Shown here piece by piece: positions 27,025 to 36,878 of a stretch of DNA of 59,731 nucleotides. This DNA comes from Paenibacillus sp. Root52 (GTDB taxonomy: Bacteria; Bacillota; Bacilli; Paenibacillales; Paenibacillaceae), in assembly GCF_001426865.1 (NCBI RefSeq), contig NZ_LMFO01000023.1, positions 589,184-648,914 on the forward strand, written 5' to 3'. How positions within the stretch are numbered: the first letter of the stretch is position 1; each line of letters opens with the position of its first letter. The notes below the pieces were generated by a model. The model was given only the letters and a program-made list of their open reading frames with translations. It was not told the DNA's origin and made no database searches. Made by a program: the position numbers and the translations under genes.

Positions 27025-28071
27025 TTACTGTGCTGGTTGTTCGGAGGATTTGGGTTCGTCACCACTAGCCGTTTTATCTTCCGTTACCGTGCTGCTGTCT
27101 TCAGGCTCAGCAGGCGGATGAATGATATCCTGAATGTGCTGTCTGAGCTTCTCTTCATTCGTAACAGTTAACACTTGTGCTCCACCGGCTGTGCGCTCTT
27201 CCTTGAGCATGGTCATTGGTGGAATCTGTTCACTGCCGTTCATGCTACTCTGATATCCGAGTCCACCCAGCTTCCACATATCGGAAAGGGTGAGGTTCGT
27301 ATCTACATAAGGGCTAACCTCTTCCAGAATGGAAGGCAGCTTTGCGATGGTTGTTGTCGACTGCATCTTCGCTGCAACCGCCTTGAGGAACTCGCGTTGA
27401 CGCTCTGAGCGAGCGAAGTCTGACATGGCATCATGACGGAAGCGTACATACATCAGAGCGGTATTTCCATCTAAATGCTGATAGCCTTTTTTAAGATCAA
27501 TGTCGTATTCGTTATTGTCAGCTTTACTTGTATAGTGCATGTCCTTCTCTACATCAAAATCCACACCGCCAACGGCATCCACTAATTTAATGAATCCTTG
27601 GAAATCCGTATACACATAATACTGAACAGGGATACCAAGTAAGTCACTTGCGGCTTTCATTGCTGTGTTAGGGCCATGTGTAATCGCGGTATTAATCCGA
27701 TCCTTACCGTAGCCGTCTATATTCATATAAGTGTCTCGCAGAATGGAGAACAGATTGATTTTTTTGGTGAGTGGATCAAGTGATACCACCATCATGCTGT
27801 CTGAACGAGGAACTTCGCCTTTGGCTAATCCACGAGCATCGACACCCATAACCAAAATATTTACGGTGTCGGTTCCTTCCCACTTCGGTGGGTCAGGTGT
27901 GTTCACTTTTTCAACATTTTCGATACCGGCAAACGGAGATTCGTCGCCTTCCTTTTGCAAACCATTCAACTGATTGAGAATAGAACCGAAATAAAATGCC
28001 GCGACTCCACCAACAATCAATACGAAGGCGGCAAGAGAGATCCATATGGTTCTCTTCGTCTTTCTGGTCAT
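27025..28071 (-). CDS. LytR-CpsA-Psr (LCP) family cell-wall polymer ligase
   Basis: A 348-residue type II membrane protein: short cytoplasmic basic start (MTRKTKRTIW), one helix (ISLAAFVLIVGGVAAFYFG) and a large outer domain. LCP enzymes attach teichoic acids or other undecaprenyl-linked polymers to peptidoglycan. Conserved segments are NILVMGVDAR, RSDSMMVVSLDP, ILRDTYMNIDGYGKDRINTA, GVDFDVEKDM and YVRFRHDAMSDFARSERQRE, with catalytic Arg/Asp residues among them. The C-terminal tail is acidic and low in complexity. ATG at 28071 follows AAAGGAG. It is divergent from the ABC operon. Confidence 0.93.
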   Translation of the reverse strand: MTRKTKRTIWISLAAFVLIVGGVAAFYFGSILNQLNGLQKEGDESPFAGIENVEKVNTPDPPKWEGTDTVNILVMGVDARGLAKGEVPRSDSMMVVSLDPLTKKINLFSILRDTYMNIDGYGKDRINTAITHGPNTAMKAASDLLGIPVQYYVYTDFQGFIKLVDAVGGVDFDVEKDMHYTSKADNNEYDIDLKKGYQHLDGNTALMYVRFRHDAMSDFARSERQREFLKAVAAKMQSTTTIAKLPSILEEVSPYVDTNLTLSDMWKLGGLGYQSSMNGSEQIPPMTMLKEERTAGGAQVLTVTNEEKLRQHIQDIIHPPAEPEDSSTVTEDKTASGDEPKSSEQPAQ

Positions 28072-28276
28072 GCTAGCTCTCCTTTGTATTCAAAATGAAT
28101 TTAAAAAATCAGTCCGATGATCATCTAGCCGAGGTTTTCCGAGCACGACCTCTTTCACAGATGCGAGAGAGGACGCTCCTCACACTATTTTAAAGCTTGC
28201 TGAATTTCGACTGATACCATTATAATTTCTTTTTGGGCTACAAGCAATTTCAACAAAATCCAAGTGAGGTATAATC

Positions 28277-29323
28277 ATGCTGGCGATTGATGTCAAAGAT
28301 TTACGCAAGTCGTTTAGCGTTCAGAAGAGCCGTGGAGGGCTCAAGGGCGCGTTTCAGGATTTGTTTGCGCGTCAATACCAGGAGGTATTGGCTGTAAACG
28401 ACATTTCGTTTCAAATTCCGCAAGGCGAAATTTGTGGATATATCGGGGAGAACGGTGCCGGCAAATCAACAACAATTAAGATGTTGACCGGCATTTTAGT
28501 GCCTACTTCAGGCCAAATATCGGTTGGTGGATATGTTCCTTATCTGGAACGGGAGAAGTTTGTACAGAACATTGGCGTTGTATTTGGTCAGCGTAGTCAG
28601 CTCTGGTGGGATATTGGCGTTATTGAATCCTTCCATTTGCTACGCAAAGTATACCGCGTAGGTGAAGTAGATTTCCGTAAACGACTGGATGAGCTTGTTG
28701 AGCGTCTACAGCTTCAAGACCTGCTCAACCGTCCAGTGCGTAAGCTTAGTCTTGGACAGCGCATGCGCTGTGAGCTAGTAGCAGCCTTGCTACATAATCC
28801 AGGCATTGTATTTTTGGACGAACCGACCATTGGACTTGATATTGTCGTGAAGTCCGAAATTCGGGAATTTTTGAAAGACATGAACAAGCAGCATGGTACA
28901 ACTATTTTGCTGACCACCCACGATCTTCAGGATATTGAGGCGCTTTGTTCAAGAGTAATTATGCTGGATGCAGGAAACATCATCTATGACGGCGGTTTGG
29001 ATCATCTGAAATCCCAATGGGGAACTGAGCGAGAGATTCGCTTCAAATTCGGCACAGCACACACGATGAGCCAAATGCAGGAATGGACTGCCGCGATGCC
29101 TGTACGCTGGACAGTGGAGAACGAGCTGTCGGCATCGGTCTGGATTCCATTGGAGCTTAATGTATCAGACGTGCTGGGAAGGGTTGTTGGACAGGCTGAT
29201 ATTACCGATATTCAGATTGTTGAGATTAATACGGACGAGATCGTACGTAGTATCTATCAATCCGGTTCCGCCGAGCGCCCTGAGATTGTAGCGGCAAACA
29301 ACGAAGCGGTGGGTGTATCTTAG
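28277..29323 (+). CDS. ABC transporter ATP-binding protein
   Basis: A 348-residue ATPase of the drug/ABC-2 export class. Walker A is GENGAGKSTT near residue 59, the signature is KLSLGQRMRCELVAALL, and Walker B is GIVFLDEPTIGLD. An extra C-terminal region of about 110 residues is typical of this subgroup. It heads a three-gene operon: the next gene's ATG directly follows this stop codon. The pair of six-helix permeases suggests one heterodimeric exporter. The substrate is unknown. Confidence 0.93.
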   Translation: MLAIDVKDLRKSFSVQKSRGGLKGAFQDLFARQYQEVLAVNDISFQIPQGEICGYIGENGAGKSTTIKMLTGILVPTSGQISVGGYVPYLEREKFVQNIGVVFGQRSQLWWDIGVIESFHLLRKVYRVGEVDFRKRLDELVERLQLQDLLNRPVRKLSLGQRMRCELVAALLHNPGIVFLDEPTIGLDIVVKSEIREFLKDMNKQHGTTILLTTHDLQDIEALCSRVIMLDAGNIIYDGGLDHLKSQWGTEREIRFKFGTAHTMSQMQEWTAAMPVRWTVENELSASVWIPLELNVSDVLGRVVGQADITDIQIVEINTDEIVRSIYQSGSAERPEIVAANNEAVGVS

Positions 29324-30118
29324 ATGAACAGTGCATTTATTGATTTCATGCGCATTCGTTTTCTAACGATGCTGGCATACCGGGTGAATTATTACTCCGG
29401 CATTTTGATATATACGCTGAATATCGGCGTGTATTACTTTACCTGGCAAGCAATTTACGGAGGAAGCGGAGAAATTGGCGGCTTCACGGCTGCTCAGATG
29501 ACGACGTATGTTGCAGTGTCGTGGATGGCGAGAGCATTTTATTTTAACAACCTGGATCGGGAGATTGCGGCCGACATTCGGGATGGCTCCATAGCGATTC
29601 AATTCATCAGGCCGATTAACTATGTGATGGTCAAAATGATGCAAGGACTCGGTGAAGGTATATTCCGCTTCTTGCTGCTCATGATACCAGGCATGTTGAT
29701 TGCCATTCTTCTCTTCCCGGTGGAACTGCCTACTGCGCCTTCGGCGTGGATTGGTTTTCTAGTGATGCTGTTCTTCAGTTTCTTGATTAATTCCCAGATT
29801 AACGTCATTACGGGACTTGCGGCATTCTTTGTGGAAAATAACGAAGGTATGATGCGCATGAAACGGGTTGTAGTGGATCTGTTCTCTGGTTTAATTATTC
29901 CGATCAGCTTATATCCAGATTGGTTGTCAACCATCATGAAGCTGTTGCCTTTCCAAGCGATCACGTATCTGCCTGGTTCTGTATTTACGGGAAGAGTAGA
30001 AGGCACAGGCATATGGAATGTACTCGGTATTCAGGTGCTGTGGTTTGTTCTGCTGCTGATTCCGATGATGCTGATCTGGCGGCAAGCGCGTAAGCGTTTG
30101 TTCGTGCAAGGGGGTTAA
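29324..30118 (+). CDS. ABC-2 type permease, first subunit
   Basis: A 264-residue membrane protein with six predicted helices, starting MNSAFIDFMRIRFLTMLAYR, a short amphipathic entry typical of ABC-2 family exporters. It has the conserved mid-protein DREIAADIRDGSIAIQFIRP before helices 3-4. Its ATG abuts the ATPase stop, and the next permease begins four bases after its own stop. It forms the exporter with its neighbours. Confidence 0.9.
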   Translation: MNSAFIDFMRIRFLTMLAYRVNYYSGILIYTLNIGVYYFTWQAIYGGSGEIGGFTAAQMTTYVAVSWMARAFYFNNLDREIAADIRDGSIAIQFIRPINYVMVKMMQGLGEGIFRFLLLMIPGMLIAILLFPVELPTAPSAWIGFLVMLFFSFLINSQINVITGLAAFFVENNEGMMRMKRVVVDLFSGLIIPISLYPDWLSTIMKLLPFQAITYLPGSVFTGRVEGTGIWNVLGIQVLWFVLLLIPMMLIWRQARKRLFVQGG

Positions 30119-30122
30119 CGGA

Positions 30123-30908
30123 ATGTATTATTTAAGTTTAATCGGAGAATATCTCAAAAATTACATGAAAACCAGGCTCACCTATCGTGCCGACTTCTGG
30201 GTTGAAATTATATCGGATCTGTTGTTTCAGGCAACGAATCTGATCTTTATCTTTGTTGTTTTCCGTCATACGGATAATCTAGGTGGCTGGAGTGAGAGTG
30301 AAGTTCTCTTCGTCTATGGATACTTTATGGTGCCGTACGGTATCTTTAGCTGCTTCGTTAATCTGTGGGGGTTCAGTGAACGCTATATCGTCAAAGGAGA
30401 GATGGATCGCATACTGACTCGACCTGCGCATAATCTGTTCCAGATCTTGCTAGAGAATGTCGATCCGCCGGCGCTGGTTGGTTCGTTCATTGGTTTGATT
30501 ATCATGGGCATAAGCGGAGCAGAAATGGGACTGGTACTGGAGTGGTGGCATATTCCGGCTCTGATCATTCTGGCACTAAGTTCAGTCATGATCTACACGG
30601 GTATTTATACGATCCTGACCTCGCTCTCGTTTTATTCGGACGCACCGACAGGCATCCTTCCTTTGATGTACAACATTCAAGGGTATGGTCGTTATCCAGT
30701 GACGATCTACAATCGTGCGATACAGGTACTGTTAACTTGGATTATTCCATTTGCTTTTGTGGGAATCTATCCAGCAGCGCTTTTCCTAGAACGATCTGAG
30801 ATGCATCGTATGGCGCTGCTTACACCAGTCATGGGACTCGTATTTGGCTCGGTGGGTTTACTTCTATGGAATTACGGCGTGAAACGGTATCGCGGGGCAG
30901 GTTCGTAA
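30123..30908 (+). CDS. ABC-2 type permease, second subunit
   Basis: A 261-residue partner permease with six predicted helices. The start MYYLSLIGEYLKNYMKTRLT is followed by YRADFWVEIISDLLFQ, and it has the equivalent RYIVKGEMDRILTRP element, so the two permeases are paralogues. It is the last gene of the export operon; bcp follows after 33 bases and might be co-transcribed. Confidence 0.9.
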   Translation: MYYLSLIGEYLKNYMKTRLTYRADFWVEIISDLLFQATNLIFIFVVFRHTDNLGGWSESEVLFVYGYFMVPYGIFSCFVNLWGFSERYIVKGEMDRILTRPAHNLFQILLENVDPPALVGSFIGLIIMGISGAEMGLVLEWWHIPALIILALSSVMIYTGIYTILTSLSFYSDAPTGILPLMYNIQGYGRYPVTIYNRAIQVLLTWIIPFAFVGIYPAALFLERSEMHRMALLTPVMGLVFGSVGLLLWNYGVKRYRGAGS

Positions 30909-30941
30909 TTTATATAGTGCGAAGATTAGGGAGGATTTGAG

Positions 30942-31412
30942 ATGACATTAACCGTAGGCCAGATGGCTCCTGATTTTGAACTTCCGTCCAGTACGGGAGA
31001 GAATGTTAAGTTGTCCGATTATCGTGGACAGCGGGTAGTGCTTTATTTTTACCCTAAAGATATGACCTCTTCTTGCACACAGCAGGCCTGTGATTTTCGG
31101 GATCGACATGAAGAGTTTCAAGGATTGAATACGGTCATTTTGGGTATCAGTACAGATCCGATGAAGCAGCACGACAAATTCATTGCTAAGCATGGACTGC
31201 CATTTACCTTGTTATCAGATGAGGAGCATCAAGTAGCAGAGCAGTATGGCGTATGGCAGCTTAAGAAAATGTATGGCAAGGAATATATGGGCATTGTGCG
31301 CTCCACCTTTTTGATTGACGAAGAGGGAAAACTCATGAAGGATTGGTCGAAAGTGCGAGTGAAGGGACATATCGAAGCTGCACTTGAGGCTGTTCGGGAG
31401 TTATCGAGCTAA
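30942..31412 (+). CDS. bcp: Thiol peroxidase Bcp (peroxiredoxin Q)
   Basis: A 156-residue atypical two-Cys peroxiredoxin that reduces hydroperoxides using thioredoxin. The peroxidatic Cys is in YPKDMTSSCTQQACDFRD, with the resolving Cys five residues later, as in PrxQ/Bcp. The C-terminal VRSTFLIDEEGKL strand is conserved. ATG at 30942 follows AGGGAGGA. It ends at a bidirectional terminator. Confidence 0.95.
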   Translation: MTLTVGQMAPDFELPSSTGENVKLSDYRGQRVVLYFYPKDMTSSCTQQACDFRDRHEEFQGLNTVILGISTDPMKQHDKFIAKHGLPFTLLSDEEHQVAEQYGVWQLKKMYGKEYMGIVRSTFLIDEEGKLMKDWSKVRVKGHIEAALEAVRELSS

Positions 31413-31445
31413 GATAGGGTAAGGATAAAATGTGAAATTAAACAA

Positions 31446-31495
31446 AAAAAGGCTGTGTTTAGGGAATGAACGATTCCTGAAACATGGCCTTTTTA
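31446..31495. terminator. Bidirectional terminator between bcp and the second ger operon
   Basis: An imperfect stem of GGCTGTGTTTAGG.. with ..CCTGAAACATGGCC (31451-31479) is preceded by A-run and followed by TTTTT. It can act for both the plus-strand bcp and the minus-strand ger operon. Confidence 0.85.
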
Positions 31496-31592
31496 GCTAT
31501 ATAGAGAGCATCCAGAAGAGGGATGGCCATAGTCGCTCCATTACTTATCAGATTGCTTTGCTTGTTGACTGGCTTTCCACTATGCACCCAAT

Positions 31593-32690
31593 TTAATTTT
31601 GCTTAGACTTGCCGTTTCGGATTCGGTGAACTAACAGCAGCAGTAATGGAATGAGAAATCCTGTTGTAATATCCCACATAAGCCAAGTATCGCCGGTGAT
31701 AACCAAATAGTACAGCACATTGGGGGCGAGCAGCACGGCCATGGAGAAAAATAACATGGAGGACGGTAGGATCAGCATTTTATGAGTTTTAAGTTGGAAC
31801 AATTGAGCAACACCTGCTACAAACGAATACATGTACATGAGGCTTTTGAAATAGGTAGAGATCAGCCAGGCGGAAGCCATCATTGCCTCAATCCGAAGAA
31901 ACGAACCTCCGATGTTTATTTTTTTGGACAAGAAATAAGAGATATAGATATTATGTTGGGTGATAAAAGACCCTGTAACTGCCAACGACAACAAAACGAG
32001 AAATGTGAGCATGGTACCCGCTGTCAGAGATGACAACAACAAATCTCGCTTGAGATGGGTCTTTGTGCGGACATAAGGAATAACCATCATTAGTGCAAGT
32101 ATATCCCCAAAAGGAGAGAAGGCACCTATCGCAACGCCCTTCCAGAATTCGAGCATACTTGAGTTAAGTATGGGCTTGAGACGAGATAACTCGACTTGTG
32201 GCAAGAGACCAAGGAGCAGAATAAGCATGAACAATACAAAAATAGGAAGCAGAATTTCACTCGTTGCTCCGATGGTACTAATTCCTTTGAGAAGAGCCCA
32301 GGTTAGAGCTGCCACCATCAGGATGATGATCGCTCGAATCGGAGTTGCGATATATACCTTCGTAGTTAAGAAATCTCCAACTTCTCTTATACACGTAAAG
32401 GCGATCATGGCAAAGTAAAATAGATAGGCTATCGTGAAAATAGTTCCTATCCATTTGCCAAGGATTTTCATACAGATCTGAACAAAGTTCAACTCTGGGT
32501 GAGTGCGGTGGAGTTTATAGATTACATACACAATTAGTAGACCTAATGGTTGACTTACAATTGAAGCCAGCCAAGCATCCTGCTTAGCGGAGGCAGCAAC
32601 CATTGAAGGGTAGATCAAGGTCATGTCGCCAAGGATGACCAGGAAGGTGAGTGCTGTGAACTGTTTAAGTGTAATCGTTTCGTTGTTCAT
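31593..32690 (-). CDS. Spore germinant receptor B subunit, second tandem copy
   Basis: A 365-residue GerB/APC-type protein with about ten helices. The N-terminus TLKQFTALTFLVILGDMTLI is followed by SAKQDAWLASIVSQPLGLL, the family landmark. It is the last gene of an A-C-D-B-B operon and closely resembles the preceding gene (shared RTKTHLKRDLLL/LTQHNIYISYFLSKKINIGG-like stretches), so it is a tandem duplicate. Two B subunits on one A/C set could widen germinant specificity, as seen in some Bacillus receptors. Confidence 0.92.
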   Translation of the reverse strand: MNNETITLKQFTALTFLVILGDMTLIYPSMVAASAKQDAWLASIVSQPLGLLIVYVIYKLHRTHPELNFVQICMKILGKWIGTIFTIAYLFYFAMIAFTCIREVGDFLTTKVYIATPIRAIIILMVAALTWALLKGISTIGATSEILLPIFVLFMLILLLGLLPQVELSRLKPILNSSMLEFWKGVAIGAFSPFGDILALMMVIPYVRTKTHLKRDLLLSSLTAGTMLTFLVLLSLAVTGSFITQHNIYISYFLSKKINIGGSFLRIEAMMASAWLISTYFKSLMYMYSFVAGVAQLFQLKTHKMLILPSSMLFFSMAVLLAPNVLYYLVITGDTWLMWDITTGFLIPLLLLLVHRIRNGKSKQN

Positions 32691-32732
32691 ACCCGGACTC
32701 CTTTAAGCGCTCATGATTTTCTGGCTGACTGT

Positions 32733-33836
32733 TCATGATTTCTTTCGATGAGAAAGCGATTTAATCCAATGAATCATGAGAAGTAATCCTGGAAGGATAA
32801 TGCCTATCGTAGTATCCCAATCTACCCAATAAGGTACGACAGTTATAATGATATACGTAATTCCAGGCGCAATCACATTGGAAAGTCCAAAGATCAGAAG
32901 GCCTGTAGGTAGGATAAGTCGACGATACTGTTTCATGTTAAACAGTTCGGCCGTTCCCAACACGAAGACATACAGATAGATACATGCTTTAAAATAAGTA
33001 GAGATTAACCAAGCCGAAGCCATAAAGGCTTCAATACGCTGGAAAAAGTCACCGATGTTAATTTTTTGCGACAAAATGAAAGAAGCATAGATATTATGCT
33101 GTGTGAGAAAAGCACCCAGAACAAGCATAGAGATCGTGACCAGCGATGAGAGAATGAGATTTCCGATGCCTGCAGCCAGAAGGATATCTAAGTTTCGATG
33201 AGAGGTCTTGGCTGTATAAGGAAGAAGCATAAGAATAGGCACAGCTTCGCCTATTGGATAGATGACGCTAACCAAGATGCCTTGAGCAATAGACATGCTA
33301 CTATTCTCCCTGTACGGCTTCAGATTGCTTATTTCGATCTGAGGTAATAGGCAGACAACAAGAACAATAATGAACAGAATAAGCAAGGGTAATAGAAGCT
33401 CACTGGATCGCCCAATTGATTCCAGACCATGGTGAACAGCCCACACAATAGCAATGGTAAATAGCACTATAACGACACGAATCGGAGTGAACTGGAATAT
33501 TTGAGTTGTCATGAAGTCCCCGACCTCTCGGGTCTGAGTTGCAGCTCCGATTATGAAAAAATACAAGTAAAAGAGAGTCACCAATGTTCCAGGCCAATAC
33601 CCGAGTATAGATCTGGAGATGGAGACAAGGTTCTGACCCGGATAGGCGTTGCCCAATTTAAGGAACATAGCCATGAGACCCATTCCTAACGGGATGCCGA
33701 TTAGAGCACAGATCCAAGCATCTTGCTTCGCATAGGACGTAATTACGGAAGGATAGATCATCATCATGTCACCAACGACCATCATGATCGTTAGCGTAGC
33801 CAGTTGCCTTGTTCCAAGCCGTCCTTGCTCAAGCAT
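32733..33836 (-). CDS. Spore germinant receptor B subunit, first tandem copy
   Basis: A 367-residue GerB paralogue of the gene at 31593 with the same landmarks: RQLATLTIMMVVGDMMMIYP, SYAKQDAWICALIG and LTQHNIYASFILSQKINIGD. About ten membrane helices. The gap to the next gerB is 42 bases. Both copies are intact, with no frameshift or early stop. It follows the small D-type gene. Confidence 0.92.
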   Translation of the reverse strand: MLEQGRLGTRQLATLTIMMVVGDMMMIYPSVITSYAKQDAWICALIGIPLGMGLMAMFLKLGNAYPGQNLVSISRSILGYWPGTLVTLFYLYFFIIGAATQTREVGDFMTTQIFQFTPIRVVIVLFTIAIVWAVHHGLESIGRSSELLLPLLILFIIVLVVCLLPQIEISNLKPYRENSSMSIAQGILVSVIYPIGEAVPILMLLPYTAKTSHRNLDILLAAGIGNLILSSLVTISMLVLGAFLTQHNIYASFILSQKINIGDFFQRIEAFMASAWLISTYFKACIYLYVFVLGTAELFNMKQYRRLILPTGLLIFGLSNVIAPGITYIIITVVPYWVDWDTTIGIILPGLLLMIHWIKSLSHRKKS

Positions 33837-33854
33837 ATCGCCACCCCCTTCTTG

Positions 33855-34091
33855 CTAAGTACCGGTCATCCGCGCCAAAAACTGATTGATTGGTTCGTAT
33901 ATCCAAATGATGAGCTTTAGCGGACTCGGAAATTCCCATAGATTGACCGCAATGACACTGAATGTGATACCTGCTAGCAGTAGAACGCTATATACTGCGG
34001 TTTCTTTCCATTGCTTACTCTTAAAGAGTGTAGGTAGGTCAATCCAGCCGATGATAATTCCAATCACTACCGCTAAAATTGAGAGCACCAT
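33855..34091 (-). CDS. Small two-helix germinant-receptor-operon protein (D-subunit type)
   Basis: A 78-residue protein with two predicted membrane helices (SILAVVIGIIIGWIDLP and AVYSVLLLAGITFSVIAVNL). Small two-helix proteins of this size occur within or next to germinant receptor operons of Bacillus and are known as D subunits, which modulate receptor function. Its position between gerC and gerB supports that. ATG at 34091 follows AAAGGAG. It shows no enzymatic motif. Confidence 0.75.
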   Translation of the reverse strand: MVLSILAVVIGIIIGWIDLPTLFKSKQWKETAVYSVLLLAGITFSVIAVNLWEFPSPLKLIIWIYEPINQFLARMTGT

Positions 34092-34100
34092 ATGATATTG

Positions 34101-35306
34101 TCACTCCTTTAGCTCATTTTGGAATGAGTCATCCAATGTTCCCACACGTCTGATTTGTGAATTGGCTTCATATCTAACTTCAAGATCTTCAAAATGTTGA
34201 TCCCAATTGTTTTCTACTTTTTTGAAGTATTTAGGATTAGACTGATATATATCTTGTCCGAATCCGAAGATATCCACATGGAATTTGCGTCGCACAGCAT
34301 TGACCGAATTCTTCATTAACTCAACGAGTCGCTCCTCTGACAGCTTCTCTAATTCATGGATGGCTGTCATAGAGCCAATCTGGAATTTACATTCCACCGA
34401 TCCAATGGAAGAGACGTTTTTAACTTTAAGATTAATGACAGGTTCACCGTGCACAAATTTTACTTTGCGATCGGTAGATGTGCGGAGTGTCTTCATCGTT
34501 ACTGTGCCCTCCGTCTTTGGACAATCCACATGACCTACGGTCGTTTTGACATTGCCACGGACATAGTTGAATCCTTTGGATTCATTTTCGGTCAACCAAC
34601 CGACCAGCTTGTCCTTATGGAAAACGGCGAGTCCTGTTGTATTGAGGTGTGCAGGCACGAGAATACTTTCGATATTGCTTTGTTCCCCGCTTTTACTATG
34701 ATCTCCTATAACCTGCACTCCAGTAATCACTGGCTGTATACCTGGGGATAACATCGTATCCATTAGCTCGTCTCCCGTTACTGTAGTTGTAGGCGACCAG
34801 ATCTTGGAAGAGACATCTAGCGAATTGAATAACTTTTCGGCAGGAATGTTCTCAAGGGGTGTAAGCAGATCGAGAACGTTGGAAGCTTGGGTCTTCCTTG
34901 CCACCATAACGTAATAATCAGGACGAACGGTAGGCTCACGCATGAGTGCTTCCATAACATCATATATTCCTTCTTCACGCGCATATTCTTCTCCAAATAC
35001 AAGTATGCGGACATGTGACATGAAGATCCGACGTGGACTTGTTTCGGTCAACTTCTGAATGGCTTCTAATATGGAGGCTGCTGTAGCCTGGTACTGAGTG
35101 ACCGGTGTTCCTCTTCCGCCACCGGATTTGGAGGAGATCTCGCTAGGTACAACAACTTGGGCACTAACCTTTACTTTGTCGCCATCCTTGTCTATACCAA
35201 GACCAAGCATAATGCCAAGCTCGTTAAGCTCCTGACGATCCCAACATCCAGTTAGAAGAGGGAATATTACAAGGATGCAGGATATAAGGCGTAAGGAAGT
35301 CTTCAT
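34101..35306 (-). CDS. Spore germinant receptor C subunit (lipoprotein)
   Basis: Ger(x)C family, 401 residues. The lipoprotein signal ends LLTGC with Cys21, followed by WDRQELNELGIMLGLGIDKD, the family hallmark. The C-terminal domain includes KNSVNAVRRKFHVDIFGFG. It is second in the operon after gerA (18-base gap) and is followed by the D-type gene after 9 bases. Confidence 0.93.
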   Translation of the reverse strand: MKTSLRLISCILVIFPLLTGCWDRQELNELGIMLGLGIDKDGDKVKVSAQVVVPSEISSKSGGGRGTPVTQYQATAASILEAIQKLTETSPRRIFMSHVRILVFGEEYAREEGIYDVMEALMREPTVRPDYYVMVARKTQASNVLDLLTPLENIPAEKLFNSLDVSSKIWSPTTTVTGDELMDTMLSPGIQPVITGVQVIGDHSKSGEQSNIESILVPAHLNTTGLAVFHKDKLVGWLTENESKGFNYVRGNVKTTVGHVDCPKTEGTVTMKTLRTSTDRKVKFVHGEPVINLKVKNVSSIGSVECKFQIGSMTAIHELEKLSEERLVELMKNSVNAVRRKFHVDIFGFGQDIYQSNPKYFKKVENNWDQHFEDLEVRYEANSQIRRVGTLDDSFQNELKE

Positions 35307-35324
35307 GTCATGTTCTCCTGACTA

Positions 35325-36842
35325 TCACTGTCTTTTCTTTTTTTTGGGAGGCTGTCTATTGATGTTCGGTGATTTTGTAGATTGTGGGCGAGTCCTCATA
35401 TTAGGCCAAGGTACCCGGAACAACGTATCTTTTAAGTCACTCTGAATGAAAGGGGCAAAAGGTGACATGTACGGTACGCCGAATGAACGTAGTGTGCACA
35501 GGTGAGTCACGGTAATTAACAGCACAATTAAGATGCCGTAGAAACCAAAGGCAGCCGACAAAATCATCAGAACGAAGCGTAAAATTCGGACAGAAATAGA
35601 TAGACCGTTCTCTGGGATGACGTAACTTGAGATTGCGGTAATGGAAACGATAATGACCATGGCTGCTGAGACGACCCCAGCATCAACCGCAGCCTGACCG
35701 ATAACCAGTGTACCTACAATGGAGACGGCCTGACCGACCGTTTTGGGAATTCGGATACCGGCTTCTCGCAAGATCTCGTAGGTTAATTCCATAAGCAATG
35801 CCTCAATGAACGCTGGGAAGGGGACACCTTCTCGCTGTGCGGCTAGGCTGATCAGTAGATTGGTCGGTAACATCTCTTGATGAAAGGTCGAGATGGCAAT
35901 GTAGAAGGATGGAGCCAACAAAGCGATAAAAAAAGCCAAGTACCGAATCATACGGATCAATGTGCTAATATCTGCCCGCTGATAATAATCCTCGGGAGAT
36001 TGAAAGAAATGTACGAACAAGGCCGGAACAAGCAGTACAAAAGGTGTACCATCCACAATAATGGCTACTCGACCTTCAAGCAGTGCGGCAGCTACAGAAT
36101 CGGGTCGTTCACTGTTATAGACCGTCGGGAAAATGGTGCGTGTCTCATCCTGAACAAATTCCTCGATATATCCGCCTTCCAGAATGCCATCAATATCGAT
36201 CTCATCCAGTCGTTTTCTAAGTTCCTCGACGACATCATTGTTAACCGTATCCTTGATATAGAGCACAGCGATTCTTGTTTTGGTGATCTGTCCAATTTCT
36301 CTTTCTTCAATCCAGAGGCGTGAATCCCGTATTCTTCTACGAATCATCGCTGTATTGGTACGTAAATTTTCATTAAAACCTTCCATTGGGCCACGGACAA
36401 CAGTCTGTGATATCGGCTCGCCAACAGAGCGATCTTCCCACCCGGCAGCACCAATCTTGAGACCACGCACGGAGCCCTCAATCAACAGGATGGCGAAACC
36501 TGCAATCATCGCATTTAATACATCATCCATGTCCTCAATAAGTAATACTTCACTAGCGGCAAGAACATCATTTTGCAGGTAAATGAGATGTTCATCATCT
36601 GCTGAAAAATCAGGGAGTTCCCGGCGCTGCAGCAAGGATTCAAGAATAGCCTGATTTAAAATTTGTACGTCAACGAGCCCATCGATATATAGCAGAACGG
36701 CAGGCCATTTGTGCAAGCATTGGAAAGGTCGGATCATCAGGTCATTGCTGTTTCCCATCATCTCTTTGCAGTACTCTATGTTTTGACTCAGATTCGGATT
36801 GATATGCTGCGTTGTATCATGACTCTGCGCATCGATGCTCAT
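35325..36842 (-). CDS. Spore germinant receptor A subunit
   Basis: GerA family, 505 residues from the ATG at 36842. I choose this ATG because GGGGGGAT stands at normal distance; two upstream in-frame ATGs are too close or lack a site. The cytoplasmic domain carries TVVRGPMEGFNENLRTNTAM and VLYIKDTVNNDVVEELRKRL. The membrane domain has GVPFPAFIEALLMELTYEIL and several further helices. The C-terminal tail is very basic (KKKK). It is the first gene of the operon and has a sigma-G-like promoter at 36879-36908. Confidence 0.94.
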   Translation of the reverse strand: MSIDAQSHDTTQHINPNLSQNIEYCKEMMGNSNDLMIRPFQCLHKWPAVLLYIDGLVDVQILNQAILESLLQRRELPDFSADDEHLIYLQNDVLAASEVLLIEDMDDVLNAMIAGFAILLIEGSVRGLKIGAAGWEDRSVGEPISQTVVRGPMEGFNENLRTNTAMIRRRIRDSRLWIEEREIGQITKTRIAVLYIKDTVNNDVVEELRKRLDEIDIDGILEGGYIEEFVQDETRTIFPTVYNSERPDSVAAALLEGRVAIIVDGTPFVLLVPALFVHFFQSPEDYYQRADISTLIRMIRYLAFFIALLAPSFYIAISTFHQEMLPTNLLISLAAQREGVPFPAFIEALLMELTYEILREAGIRIPKTVGQAVSIVGTLVIGQAAVDAGVVSAAMVIIVSITAISSYVIPENGLSISVRILRFVLMILSAAFGFYGILIVLLITVTHLCTLRSFGVPYMSPFAPFIQSDLKDTLFRVPWPNMRTRPQSTKSPNINRQPPKKKKRQ

Positions 36843-36878
36843 ATTCATATCCCCCCAGTACAACCTTTATTTTCAAAG

